Below are positions 1 to 8,091 of a stretch of DNA of 64,000 bases, piece by piece (position 1 is the first letter of the stretch; the number at the start of each line of letters is the position of its first letter). This stretch comes from Lentzea guizhouensis (GTDB lineage: Bacteria > Actinomycetota > Actinomycetes > Mycobacteriales > Pseudonocardiaceae). The translations under genes were made by a program, and so were the position numbers. The notes beneath the pieces are model-generated. The model had not been told where the DNA came from, searched no databases, and was given only the letters and a program-made list of their open reading frames with translations. Location of the stretch: assembly GCF_001701025.1 (NCBI RefSeq), contig NZ_CP016793.1:1674001-1738000 (forward strand). Direction: 5' to 3'.

Positions 1-68
1 TGCGGTCGTGACGGTTTCACTCACGGCTGAACAGCGTACGACCATGTCTATCCGCGTACGGTAGAGGC

Positions 69-1405
69 ATGAGTGACGTGCCGTTCGGGTTCGGCCCGCA
101 AAACCCCGACGACAAGGGCGGGAAGCCGGGGGACAACCCGTTCGACTTCAGCCAGCTGGGCAACATGCTGAGCCAGCTGGGCGCGATGCTGAGCAACGCG
201 GGGTCGTCGAGCGGGCCGGTGAACTACGACCTCGCGAAGCAGATCGCGTTCCAGCAGCTGTCGTCCACGCAGACCACGATCGGGTTCGCCCCCGACCAGT
301 CGAGCGCGGTCACCGACGCCGTGCACCTGGCCGAGATGTGGCTCGACCCCGTCACCTCGCTGCCCGCCGGCACCCGCACCACGCAGGCGTGGACCGCCCG
401 CGACTGGATCGAGCGCACCATCCCGACCTGGCAGCGGCTGTGCGACCCGGTCGCGCAGCGCATGTCCGGCGCGTGGGTCGAGGCGATGCCGGCCGAGGCC
501 AAGCAGGCCGCCGGCCCGTTGCTCTCCATGCTCGGGCAGATGGGCGGCATGGCCTTCGGGTCTCAACTCGGCAACGCTTTGGCGCAGCTCGGCGCCGAGG
601 TCCTCACCTCGACCGACGTCGGCCTGCCGCTCGGGCCCGAAGGCACGGCCGCGCTGCTCCCGGCGAACATCGAGAAGTTCACCGAGGGCCTGGAGCGGCC
701 CGCCTCCGAGGTGATGGTGTTCCTCGCCGCCCGCGAGGCCGCTCACCAGCGCCTCTTCACCCACGTGCCGTGGTTGCGGCAGCGGCTGCTCGACACGGTC
801 GAGGAGTTCGCCAAGGGCATCAAGGTCGACACGTCCGCGCTGGAGCAGCTCGCGGGCCAGATCGACCCGTCGAACCCGGCCTCCATCGAGGAGGCCATGG
901 GCTCCGGCCTGCTCGAACCGCAGACGACGCCGGAGCAGAAGGCCGCGCTGACCCGGCTGGAAACCCTCCTCGCTCTCGTCGAAGGCTGGGTCGACGTCGT
1001 GGTCGACGCCGCCGTGGGCGACCGGCTGCCCGGTGCGCCCGCTCTGCGCGAGACGCTGCGCCGCCGCCGGGCCTCGGGTGGCCGGCCGAGCAGACGTTCG
1101 CGACGCTCGTCGGCCTGGAGCTGCGGCCGCGGCGCCTGCGGGCCGCCTCCGCGCTGTGGAAGCTCGTCGGCGACCAGCACGGCGTCGAGGTCCGCGACAG
1201 CGTGTGGGAGCACGCCGAGCTGATCCCGTCCGCCGAGGACCTGGACGACCCGCTGGAGTTCGCCGAGCGGCTCGCCAACACCCGCAAGGCGCTGGAGGAC
1301 CCGATCGCCGAGCTCGAGCGCACCATGCGCCAGGAGGACGGCGACGAGGCCCAGGACGGGCCCGCGGCCAAGCCGGAGGACGGCGACAAGCCGCAGAACG
1401 GCTGA
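69..1405 (+). pseudogene. Zincin_2 (DUF2342) metalloprotease-like protein, frameshifted
   Basis: The conserved actinobacterial zincin-like family next to the UbiB-like gene (Rv3195 in M. tuberculosis); its biochemical role is not established. The reading frame from ATG 69 gives a Gly/Pro-rich N-terminus and the family core, including AAHQRLFTHVPWL and LVEGWVDVVVDA. It then loses homology at ASGG near base 1080. The family continuation PAEQTFATLVGLELRPRRLR is in the +1 frame and runs to the stop at 1403-1405. Restoring one C in the GGCCGG stretch at about 1080-1086 rejoins both halves into a normal protein of about 445 residues. This is either a real one-base deletion or a sequencing error in a GC run; the sequence alone cannot decide. 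Everything else in the gene looks well conserved. Confidence 0.85.
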
Positions 1406-1419
1406 GTCCCCCCGTACGT

Positions 1420-1460
1420 GCGAAAGCGCCCGGCGAGCACACCGCGCCGGGCGCTTTCGC
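1420..1460. terminator. Bidirectional terminator hairpin
   Basis: A perfect 16-bp inverted repeat (1420-1435 with 1445-1460, 9-nt loop) lies between the convergent zincin_2 and M48-like genes. There is no long T-tract, as is common in high-GC actinomycetes. Confidence 0.8.
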
Positions 1461-1472
1461 GTTGGTCGAAGA

Positions 1473-2000
1473 TCAGTCTTCCGTCAACCCCAGCCCGGCC
1501 GCTGCTGAGATGCCTTCCAGATAACCCATGGCCCGCTCGGACTTCGGGTAGCGGTGCACCCACTCCCAGAAGTCCTTGCCGTGCCCTGGCACCAGCAGGT
1601 GCGCGAGCTCGTGCACCAGCACGTAGTCGAGCACCCACGGCGGCACGTCGCGCAACCGCTCGGACACCCTGATCGTGCCCTCTGACGGCGTGCACGACGC
1701 CCACCTCGTGCGCATGGGCGGCACCCAGCGCACGCTCACCGGATCGGCGAGCGCGTCCAGGTAGCGCGCCGACAGCTCGGCACACCGCGCCATCAGCGCC
1801 TCGTCGGACGTCCGCGCAGGAGATCTCCTGCGCGTCTCACTGCGCTGGAGGCGGCTCAACATCTCCGCCACCCAGTGCTTCTCTTCCCCCTTGGTCATCC
1901 GTGCCGGCAGAAGGACGACAACGGTGTCGCCCTCCCGGTACGCGCTGACCATGCGGCGGCGCCGAGGGCTCCGCCGCACCTCCACCCGCGGTTCGGCCAT
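1473..2000 (-). CDS. YgjP/SprT-like M48-family metallopeptidase
   Basis: A 175-residue soluble protein of the WLM/YgjP-like (DUF45) zinc metallopeptidase group. The active-site helix is visible as VHELAHLLVPGHGKDFW, with HExxH supplying two zinc ligands and the catalytic Glu, followed by a downstream His. The RWASCTPSEGTIRVS segment before it is also typical of this family. ATG 2000 was chosen because homology begins right after it; the longer upstream reading is the antisense of neighbouring genes. It converges on the zincin_2 gene, so two predicted metallopeptidases share one terminator. The physiological substrate is unknown. Confidence 0.88.
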   Translation of the reverse strand: MAEPRVEVRRSPRRRRMVSAYREGDTVVVLLPARMTKGEEKHWVAEMLSRLQRSETRRRSPARTSDEALMARCAELSARYLDALADPVSVRWVPPMRTRWASCTPSEGTIRVSERLRDVPPWVLDYVLVHELAHLLVPGHGKDFWEWVHRYPKSERAMGYLEGISAAAGLGLTED

Positions 2001-2195
2001 GCAGTCACCGTAATCGGCGGCACCGACAATTTTCCGCCCCCAACCGGCCGCAGGCTCGCACCCGGCGGGTGAAGTTCCACCGAACGGCGGCTGGACACGC
2101 GCGAGATCGACATGCGCGGGATCGGCGGCCCGCAGAGGTACCGTCGCGCCAAGGTCCCCGAGTGTGTCCGCACTCACAACTGCAAGGGAGGGGCT

Positions 2196-2351
2196 GTGGC
2201 CGAGACCTACAACGGCTACTGCGTCAAGTGCCGCGAGAAGCGCGACTTCGAAGGCAAGGTCGAGGAGACGAACGGCCGGCGCATGGCGAAGGGCACCTGC
2301 CCCGTCTGCGGTACGAAGATGACGCGGATCCTCGGCAAGGCCAAGGTCTGA
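2196..2351 (+). CDS. DUF5679 small zinc-ribbon protein
   Basis: A 51-residue protein with two CxxC knuckles (Cys9/Cys12 and Cys35/Cys38) that should bind one zinc ion, followed by a basic tail. GTG 2196 was chosen because an AAGGGAGGGG ribosome-binding site ends two bases before it and the family starts with M/V-A-E-T-Y. This tiny protein is conserved in actinomycetes at this place, between the zincin_2 gene and the ThiF-like gene. Its function is unknown; nucleic-acid or protein binding is only suggested by the fold. Confidence 0.85.
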   Translation: MAETYNGYCVKCREKRDFEGKVEETNGRRMAKGTCPVCGTKMTRILGKAKV

Positions 2352-2396
2352 CGTTTCCGCTGGCAGGGGGCCACGCCCCCTGCCAGTCTTTCCCTT

Positions 2397-3197
2397 GTGG
2401 ACACACGCCCCAGAGTGCGCAGCGGACTGCCGGTGGTGCGGCGCGGCCCCGGCGTCGTGCAGGTCGGGACCGACCCCAGGCACGCCGTGGTGATCGACGA
2501 GCTGCCCGACGCGCTGGTCGACGAGCTCCTCGTCCTCGACGGCCGGCACACGCTCACCGAACTGGGTGAAAGACTGCGCGACCGCGGCGAGGACCCGAGC
2601 CAGCTGACCGCCGTGCTGGAGTCACTCGAACAGGTGGGCCTGCTTGAGTCGCCTTCCGTGACGAAAGGCGCGACGGTCGCCGTCTTCGGCTCCAGCCACC
2701 TCGCGCTCACGATGACCTCGCTGCTGGCCGAGTCCGGCATCCGGCTCGCCCACCACGCCGACCTCGTGGTGCTGGCCGGCAGCCTCGTTCCCGACCCCAG
2801 CGTCGTCGACGGGCTGATGGCCGCCCGCACACCCCATCTGGCCGTGCGCGTGCGTGAGGGTGTGGGCATCGTCGGCCCCCTCGTGCTCCCCGGCCGCACC
2901 AGCTGCCTGAACTGCGCCGACCTGCACCGCACCGACCACGACCCGGCGTGGCCCGGCATCGCCGCGCAGCTCGTCGGCAGGCCCGCCTCGACGGACGTGC
3001 TGTTCGCGTCCGGCACCGCCGCGCTCGCCGTGGCCCAGGTGCTGGAGTCGGTGCGCCACGTCCGCGGCGACGGGCAGGACCGCCCGCCAGTGCTCAACGC
3101 CACTGTCGAGCTCGACCTGGTCAGGGGCATTGCTGAGAGACGAAGCTGGTATCCGCACCCTGACTGTCAGTGCAACGCACATAACATGGCCGAGTGA
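2397..3197 (+). CDS. ThiF/TOMM cyclodehydratase-like protein (Rv3196-type)
   Basis: A 266-residue protein related to the ThiF/Ocin partner proteins used in TOMM (azole peptide) biosynthesis. The N-terminal 90 residues look like the winged-helix leader-binding region, followed by a Rossmann-like segment starting TVAVFGSSHLA. A CLNC pair near residue 172 and a C-terminal PDCQCN are candidate zinc ligands. No precursor peptide or YcaO partner is nearby, so a peptide-modifying role is not supported here; the gene is a conserved actinobacterial housekeeping neighbour of the UbiB-like kinase. GTG 2397 is the start, and the stop overlaps the next gene's start (GTGA), implying translational coupling. 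Confidence 0.7.
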   Translation: MDTRPRVRSGLPVVRRGPGVVQVGTDPRHAVVIDELPDALVDELLVLDGRHTLTELGERLRDRGEDPSQLTAVLESLEQVGLLESPSVTKGATVAVFGSSHLALTMTSLLAESGIRLAHHADLVVLAGSLVPDPSVVDGLMAARTPHLAVRVREGVGIVGPLVLPGRTSCLNCADLHRTDHDPAWPGIAAQLVGRPASTDVLFASGTAALAVAQVLESVRHVRGDGQDRPPVLNATVELDLVRGIAERRSWYPHPDCQCNAHNMAE

Positions 3198-4507
3198 CCG
3201 AGATTCCGCGCAAGGCCGTGCAGCGCACCGCCAAGCTGGCGAGCCTCCCGCTCGGGGTGGCGGGCCGGGTGGTCGGCGGCTGGGGGAAGCGACTGACCGG
3301 ACGCGCGGCCGAAGAGGTCAATGCCGAGGTGACCGCCAAGACCGCCGAGCAGGTGTTCGCCGTGCTGGGCCAGCTCAAGGGCGGCGCCATGAAGTTCGGC
3401 CAGGCTCTCAGCGTGTTCGAGGCGGCCGTGCCCGACGAGCTCGCGGCCCCGTACCGCGAGGCGTTGACCAAGCTGCAGACCGCGGCCCCGCCGATGCCCG
3501 CCCGCACCACCCACCGCGTGCTCGCCGAACAGCTCGGCGCCTCGTGGGCCAAGCGCTTCCAGTCGTTCGACGACACGCCCGCCGCCTCCGCCTCGATCGG
3601 CCAGGTGCACCGCGCGGTCTGGCACGACGGCCGCGACGTCGCCGTGAAGGTTCAGTACCCCGGCGCCGACGAGGCCCTGCGCGCCGACCTCAAGCAGCTG
3701 CTGCGCTTCTCCCGGCTGCTGCAGGCGATCATGCCGGGCACCGACGTGCGCCCGCTGCTGGAGGAGCTGCGCGACCGGTACCTGGAGGAGCTCGACTACC
3801 GCGACGAGGCCGCCAACCAGCGCGCCTTCGCCAAGGCCTTCGAGAACGACCCGCACGTCGTCGTCCCCCGCGTCGTCGCCTCGTCGCCCAAGGTCATGGT
3901 GACCGAGTGGACCTCGGGCGTGGGCCTTGCGAAGATCATCCGCGAGGGCTCCGCCGAAGACCGCGACCTGGCCGGCCAACTGCTCTCCGAGTTCCACTTC
4001 TCGGCCCCGTCGCGCTCCGGCCTGCTGCACGCCGACCCGCACCCCGGCAACTTCATGCTCGGCTCCGACGGCCGCCTGCGCGTGATCGACTTCGGCGCCG
4101 TCGCCCGCCTCCCCGACGGCCTGCCGAAAACCCTCGGCCGGATGACCCGCCTCGCCCTGGACGGCCGCTCCGCGGACCTCGTGGACCTGCTGCGCAACGA
4201 GAACTTCATCCGCGAGGGCATGTCCCTGGACGGCGACGACGTGCTCGGCTACCTGGCCCCGTTCGTCGAGCCGCTGCGCACCGAGTCGTTCCACTTCACC
4301 CGCCGCTGGCTGCAGTCGCAGGCCGAGCGCGTGGGTGACCTGCGCAGCCCGGACTCGCAGACGGGTCGGTCGCTGAACCTGCCGCCGCAGTACCTGCTGA
4401 TCCACCGGGTGACGCTGGGGGCCACGGGGATTCTTTGCCAGCTCGACGCGCATGTGACTGCGCGGGAGATCGTGGCGCGGTGGCAGCCGGGGTTTGAGGA
4501 GCCGTAA
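3194..4507 (+). CDS. UbiB/ABC1/AarF-family atypical kinase
   Basis: A 437-residue protein of the ADCK/UbiB family (Rv3197 equivalent). Diagnostic elements in order: the KxGQ motif in GGAMKFGQALS, the alanine-rich loop AASASIGQVHRA, the VAVKVQYPG lysine, the HADPHPGNFML catalytic loop and the VIDFGAV magnesium-binding motif. UbiB proteins act in isoprenoid-quinone or lipid metabolism, and some have ATPase activity. In M. tuberculosis the gene next to whiB7 is linked to antibiotic tolerance, but it is not known whether that holds here. The GTG start overlaps the preceding stop. Confidence 0.9.
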   Translation: MTEIPRKAVQRTAKLASLPLGVAGRVVGGWGKRLTGRAAEEVNAEVTAKTAEQVFAVLGQLKGGAMKFGQALSVFEAAVPDELAAPYREALTKLQTAAPPMPARTTHRVLAEQLGASWAKRFQSFDDTPAASASIGQVHRAVWHDGRDVAVKVQYPGADEALRADLKQLLRFSRLLQAIMPGTDVRPLLEELRDRYLEELDYRDEAANQRAFAKAFENDPHVVVPRVVASSPKVMVTEWTSGVGLAKIIREGSAEDRDLAGQLLSEFHFSAPSRSGLLHADPHPGNFMLGSDGRLRVIDFGAVARLPDGLPKTLGRMTRLALDGRSADLVDLLRNENFIREGMSLDGDDVLGYLAPFVEPLRTESFHFTRRWLQSQAERVGDLRSPDSQTGRSLNLPPQYLLIHRVTLGATGILCQLDAHVTAREIVARWQPGFEEP

Positions 4508-4835
4508 GCCGCCTGCTCCTGCTTTCGCAGCTTCGGCGCTTGGTCCAGCTCTGGTTCCTGGTCCATGCGCTTGGTTTGGCATGCGCGCTTGGCCCTGCTT
4601 CGCACTCGATTTCGCGCCGGCGCGCTCGATCCGGCGTTGGTGTCGCGTTGCTCTGCCGGGTTTAGCGCCTCACGCTCGCACCGGGTCTCAGCGCCTTGCA
4701 TCCCGGCGGGTTCTGGTCTTCCAATCCTCGCCTGGTTTCCCACCCCGCCACTCCGTCGAGTGAACCCACCCGAAGTTGTCCACAGGTTGGCTCTACGCCC
4801 CCTCAGCCCCCACTCCGCTCCCCCAAAATATCCCC
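4508..4835. other. 328-bp intergenic region with a perfect DnaA box
   Basis: No coding signal was found. The stretch is rich in imperfect CTTGG/GCGCTT repeats that look like degenerating DNA. TTGTCCACA at 4776-4784 matches the actinobacterial DnaA-box consensus exactly, but it is a single copy without an AT-rich unwinding element, so it is not an origin. Confidence 0.55.
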
Positions 4836-5405
4836 ATGACCATCACCACCACCACTGACCTGCGCAAATCCGGCTTCTCATCCCGAGAAATCCTCCGCCG
4901 CTGCCTTCCCACGGGCCCTTGGCAACTCCTCCTCCCCGGCGTGGTCCTCCAAAAGCCGTCCCCCGCCACCCGCCTGGACCGCCTCCACGCCGCCCTCTCC
5001 TTCGCCGGCACGTCCGCCGTGATCACCGCCGCCGACGCCCTCTCCCAACAGGGCGCCCCCATCCCCCTCCCCCGGCACATCCACGTCCTGGCAGCCCAAA
5101 ACACCCGCCGCACCCACCCCGGCCTCCTCCTCGAACGCACCGCCCGCCCACCAACCGTCATCCCCCACAACGGCCTCCGCCTCGCCTCCCCACCCAGAGC
5201 CACCCTCGACCTGGCCCGCCGCGAAACCAACGCCCGCACCGTCATCGCCGCCGTCGAGGCCGTCCTCTCCGCGGCCCTGTGCACCCCAGCCGACCTGCAC
5301 GCCGAACTGCAACTGGCCCCTCGCCGCGGAACAGCCCTGATCAGACAGGTCTTACAACACCTGTACCCGCTCCCCTCGCCCCCGCCCGCGCACCCTCACG
5401 CCTGA
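4836..5405 (+). CDS. AbiEi-like antitoxin-domain protein
   Basis: A 189-residue protein. It starts with the short winged-helix module typical of actinobacterial type IV AbiEi-family antitoxin-domain proteins (GFSSREILRRCLPTGPWQLL, then LPGVV), followed by an alpha/beta region with HIHVLA and LLLERT. These proteins are numerous and often solitary in actinomycetes; no AbiEii nucleotidyltransferase toxin is adjacent. ATG 4836 is preferred over the upstream in-frame GTG 4776 because homology starts at the DLRKSGF segment. The coding strand is unusually C-rich compared with neighbours, a bias that continues into the following non-coding DNA. Confidence 0.65.
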   Translation: MTITTTTDLRKSGFSSREILRRCLPTGPWQLLLPGVVLQKPSPATRLDRLHAALSFAGTSAVITAADALSQQGAPIPLPRHIHVLAAQNTRRTHPGLLLERTARPPTVIPHNGLRLASPPRATLDLARRETNARTVIAAVEAVLSAALCTPADLHAELQLAPRRGTALIRQVLQHLYPLPSPPPAHPHA

Positions 5406-5590
5406 CCGGCCCCGACGGTCGCCCCACCTCGCCCGTGCAACCACCGCGGCGGCCCTTGCCCCAACTTCGCCAGCCTCAGGCCGCACCTGACCGTCCACTC
5501 TTTCGAGTGACCTCTGTCCTGATCCCAGGTCCTCACCGTCTCTCTTCTCGCGGTGACGTCCCGATCCACTCACTCGCTCGTCCGCAATAT

Positions 5591-5608
5591 GGAAACGCGC
5601 GGGGGCGG
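5591..5608 (+). repeat. Dispersed 18-bp repeat, copy 1
   Basis: GGAAACGCGCGGGGGCGG occurs here and again at 53048-53065, preceded in both places by an AAT(A)TG-like word and followed within 30 bp by CCAGA-AC-GGAGG-like sequence. Both copies are in long gene-poor stretches. Confidence 0.6.
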
Positions 5609-6180
5609 CCACACCCAGACGAACGGAGGCAGCCACTTCAGACGCACGACTGCCACCCCGACTCTGACTGTCGACTTCAGCCGAAGGCGGCCACGCGAAC
5701 CCGCCGAGCTCACGCCAAGCCATCCACACCCGCACCAGAAAGAAGCAGCAACGATGACCTGACAAACCCATACGAACCCGCCACGACAAAGCGACGGCCA
5801 CCCAAGCCGTGCGAGGTGCCAGTCACGCGAGCCAACCGAGCAGGGGCAGCCGTGCTCCCCGAACCAACGGAGCAGCCAGCTCCCGCCCCAACCGGACATC
5901 CGGCCCTTGCTCAGCCGAGTCCTTCAGGCTCACCCGACCGGGCAGCCAACTTACCCCGGCCGGAATCGCCAGGTTCCGAACTGACACCGGAACAGCCAGG
6001 TTCCGAACCGGCCACGAGCGGCCGCGCGACCAGCCAGCCCAAGCCAGCTCGCCCCGCCTCAGGCCAGCCGGACTCAGCCCGCCCGCCTCAGCCCGCTCAA
6101 TTCCGGCCGCCTCAGCAACCCAAGCCCAAGCCGCCCAACTCAGGCCGGCCCAGCTAACCCAGCCCAAGCCGCTCCAGCCC

Positions 6181-6247
6181 AAGCGAGCCCGCCCGCCAAG
6201 CGAGCCCGCCCGCAAGCCAGCCCGCCCGCCAAGCCAGCCCGCCCGAC
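6181..6247 (+). repeat. 17-bp tandem repeat, four units
   Basis: Units begin at 6181, 6198, 6214 and 6231 and follow the pattern AAGCSAGCCCGCCCGCC; the second unit is one base short, which breaks any common reading frame and argues against a coding repeat. Confidence 0.8.
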
Positions 6248-6339
6248 ACCAGCACCCCGTCCACCACTCCACCCGCGACACCACACAGCCGACCACCCGA
6301 ACCACCGACCACCCGCCGCGAGCTCCCCCAGCCCCCACT

Positions 6340-6510
6340 TCACCGCCAGTACTCGTCCGGCAACTTCCCCTCAATGTCCCGCACGTGCGCCTTCGCGCAC
6401 ACCTGACAAAGCCACCGGACACCCCCACCGACCCGCTCCGACGACCAAGCCAAGAACTCCAGGTCAGAAACAGACCCCCGCGACCGCCCGCACCTGTGGC
6501 ACGCCGTCAT
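6340..6510 (-). CDS. Small CxxC zinc-ribbon protein
   Basis: A 56-residue protein with Cys4-x2-Cys7 and Cys35-x2-Cys38, followed by the AHVRDIEGKLPDEYW tail found in a widespread family of tiny actinobacterial proteins of unknown function. ATG 6510 overlaps the methyltransferase stop as ATGA, so the two are probably translated together. A structural zinc is likely; the role is unknown. Confidence 0.8.
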   Translation of the reverse strand: MTACHRCGRSRGSVSDLEFLAWSSERVGGGVRWLCQVCAKAHVRDIEGKLPDEYWR

Positions 6511-7379
6511 CGCCGCCGTCCCAGGTGGACGGTGTCCGTCTCCAGCAGGAACACGTCCTCCCGGGCACCCACGTACTCGGAGTCCGACGGGTTGAGCAGC
6601 CGGCGCAGCGCCTCGCGGTCCGCGGCGTGCAGGTGTGGGCCGGTGATCTCGGCCAGCCAGGTCAGGCGGTCGACGGCCCAGTCGCGGACCAGGTGCTTGG
6701 CCGGGGCCGGGTGGTCGACCACGAAGCTGAACGCGCTGATCTCGCCCAGGCCCGCGTCGGCGAGGGCGACGTTCCAGCCGACGGGGAGGCGGACGGAGCC
6801 CTGCATGTTCTCGCGCATCGAGACGAACCACTCGGCGCGGGCCGCGGCCAGGCGGTCCGCCAGGCCAGGTGCGCCGACGCCCAGGTCCCAGGGGAGGAAG
6901 CGGGTTTCGAGGCCTCCCTCGGCCAGGGCCAGCCAGCCGCCGGGGGCCAGGGCGGAGACCAGGCGGCGCACGCCTCGCAGCTGGTCGGGGAGGTGGTGGA
7001 TGACGCGGGAGCCCCAGATGAGCTCGACCGGGCCGGCGAAGGAGAGCGGGTCTTCCGCTGCGAGGTCGGCGAGGACCGGTTTCACCGAGACGATGCCTTC
7101 GCCCTCGGTGCGGGCTGCGGCGCAGGCGGCGTCGAGGAGTTCCGGGGTTGCGTCGACCAGGACCAGGACGCCGCCGCCGTGGTCGCGGAGGGCGGCTACC
7201 AGGGGGACGGACATGTTGCCGGCGCCGCAGCCGACGTCCATCACAACGGGTGAGTCCGGGAGTGGGGCGACGAGTCTGCGGGCCACCGCGGACAGCGCTT
7301 CGGCTTGCAAGGCGCCGTAGCGCCTCATGGCCGAGAGGCGGGAGGACCAGTCGATTCCGTCGTGAGTGTGGTGCGGCAC
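6507..7379 (-). CDS. Class I SAM-dependent methyltransferase
   Basis: A methyltransferase of about 290 residues. The SAM-binding motif I is VMDVGCGAGNMSVPL, followed by an acidic beta-2 end (LVLVDATPELLDAA) and the WGSRVIHHLPD segment near motif IV. The substrate cannot be told from the sequence. I place the start at GTG 7379, because the PHHTHDGIDW segment begins there and a terminator-like hairpin (7407-7442) covers the alternative GTG 7421. It is translationally coupled to the 56-residue zinc-ribbon protein and lies downstream of the whiB7 unit on the same strand. Confidence 0.78.
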   Translation of the reverse strand: MPHHTHDGIDWSSRLSAMRRYGALQAEALSAVARRLVAPLPDSPVVMDVGCGAGNMSVPLVAALRDHGGGVLVLVDATPELLDAACAAARTEGEGIVSVKPVLADLAAEDPLSFAGPVELIWGSRVIHHLPDQLRGVRRLVSALAPGGWLALAEGGLETRFLPWDLGVGAPGLADRLAAARAEWFVSMRENMQGSVRLPVGWNVALADAGLGEISAFSFVVDHPAPAKHLVRDWAVDRLTWLAEITGPHLHAADREALRRLLNPSDSEYVGAREDVFLLETDTVHLGRRR

Positions 7380-7406
7380 AAAGGAAGACGGTACGGAGGA
7401 ACGGCC

Positions 7407-7442
7407 GAGGCCGCCATCCACCTTCTCGTGGATGACGGCCTC
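7407..7442 (-). terminator. Hairpin terminator after the whiB7 unit
   Basis: A 15-bp inverted repeat with one G-U pair (7407-7421 with 7428-7442, 6-nt loop) follows the stop of the 71-residue protein. It overlaps the more upstream of two possible methyltransferase starts. Confidence 0.6.
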
Positions 7443-7454
7443 AGCTCGAGACTG

Positions 7455-7670
7455 TCAGAGGTCGAAGCGAGCCGCTCTGCGTCCCGCCCATCGCGACAAC
7501 CTGCGCCAACGTTGCGCTGACGCGAGGCGGTTCGCCAGGCGTTGCTCCTCTGCGTACCTCTGGGCTTCTTGTATTCGTATCCGCACGAGTTCTTCTTGCA
7601 GAGACATGGGGTGCAGTCCTTCGTTCATGTACGCGGGCATTGCGTCGAGATTGATCACCGAGGTGTTCAC
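7455..7670 (-). CDS. Small basic helical protein coupled to whiB7
   Basis: A 71-residue protein starting at GTG 7670, whose first bases overlap the whiB7 stop (GTGA). It has a short N-terminus with two Met-Pro turns, then a continuous amphipathic helix rich in Arg, Glu and Ala (EELVRIRIQEAQRYAEEQRL) and a basic C-terminus. Similar small proteins occur in actinomycetes with no assigned function. The overlap predicts co-expression with WhiB7 when the leader is read through. It could be a nucleic-acid or ribosome-binding partner, but that is speculation. Confidence 0.7.
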   Translation of the reverse strand: MNTSVINLDAMPAYMNEGLHPMSLQEELVRIRIQEAQRYAEEQRLANRLASAQRWRRLSRWAGRRAARFDL

Positions 7671-7993
7671 GCCGCCGCCTCCGTCTTGCTCGAAGGAGCC
7701 ACCGTCGCCGCCGCGTCCTTGCGCGGGCGGCCACGCGGCCGCTTGCGGGCGATGACGACGCCGCGCTCGAAGATCTCGCCACCCCAGACACCCCACGGCT
7801 CGTGCCGCGCGAGGGCTCCCGCGAGGCACTCGGCGAGCACCGGGCAGGTTCCGCAGAAGGACTTGGCCTTCTCCAGCTCCGCCGGGGCGTCCGCGAACCA
7901 GAGGTCGGGGTTGTGGGTGCGGCAGGGCAGGTCAAGCCCCTCCGCGAGGTCCGGAAGTGTCTCGCCGGTGAGCGGGACAGTCGCGGTCAACAT
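7667..7993 (-). CDS. whiB7: WhiB7 redox-responsive antibiotic-resistance regulator
   Basis: A 108-residue [4Fe-4S] WhiB-family factor that binds the primary sigma factor and activates intrinsic drug-resistance genes. The four cluster ligands are Cys24, Cys47, Cys50 and Cys56. GVWGGE (68-73) is the family turn. The C-terminal KRPRGRPRK (84-92) is the AT-hook that distinguishes WhiB7 from other WhiB proteins. ATG 7993 has an AAGGAGAA ribosome-binding site. It sits between a UbiB-like gene and uvrD2, as in M. tuberculosis. Expression is probably controlled by the long leader upstream (uORF plus terminator) and by autoactivation at an AT-rich promoter. Confidence 0.95.
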   Translation of the reverse strand: MLTATVPLTGETLPDLAEGLDLPCRTHNPDLWFADAPAELEKAKSFCGTCPVLAECLAGALARHEPWGVWGGEIFERGVVIARKRPRGRPRKDAAATVAPSSKTEAAA

Positions 7994-8022
7994 CAGGGTT
8001 TTCTCCTTGTGTGGGGTACTGC

Positions 8023-8068
8023 AAAAACACGAAAGCCGCGGACTCTGTGCGAGTCCGCGGCTTTCGTG
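8023..8068 (-). terminator. whiB7 leader attenuator
   Basis: Read on the minus strand, an 18-bp perfect inverted repeat (8051-8068 with 8028-8045, 5-nt loop) is followed directly by TTTTT at 8027-8023. It lies between the uORF stop and the whiB7 ribosome-binding site. Ribosome-mediated attenuation of whiB7 is established in mycobacteria and relatives; this hairpin is the natural default-off element here. A GACCCC...GGGGTC stem at the uORF stop is a candidate competing structure. Confidence 0.88.
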
Positions 8069-8091
8069 AGCCTGGTGGTCCTTCGACCCCT

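Larger units (their letters stand above)
5406..6339. other. 934-bp low-complexity, strand-biased region without a gene
   Basis: The plus strand is rich in C and A and poor in T and G, built from reiterated CAGCCC, CCGCCC and AAGCC words. Long open frames exist on both strands (Pro/Arg/Ser-rich on plus, Trp/Gly/Arg-rich on minus), but they come from the composition and lack ribosome-binding sites and family features. A 17-bp tandem repeat lies at 6181-6247. I regard the whole stretch as non-coding or heavily decayed. Confidence 0.6.

Noticed and set aside
48..1442. 464-codon antisense frame over the first gene
   Set aside because: The Arg/Pro/His-rich composition is typical of antisense frames in high-GC DNA, and the plus strand carries a recognisable family.
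2397..3197. A TOMM/azole peptide biosynthetic cluster
   Set aside because: No YcaO protein, dehydrogenase or precursor peptide is near; the gene is a conserved housekeeping neighbour.
4776..4784. DnaA box as a replication origin
   Set aside because: Only one box, no AT-rich stretch and no dnaA/dnaN nearby.
4919..6157. 412-codon proline/arginine-rich open frame on the plus strand
   Set aside because: It overlaps the AbiEi-like gene in another frame, has no ribosome-binding site and its composition follows the low-complexity DNA.
5809..7320. 503-codon Ser/Pro/Arg-rich open frame
   Set aside because: It runs antisense through the methyltransferase and the zinc-ribbon gene and has no family features.
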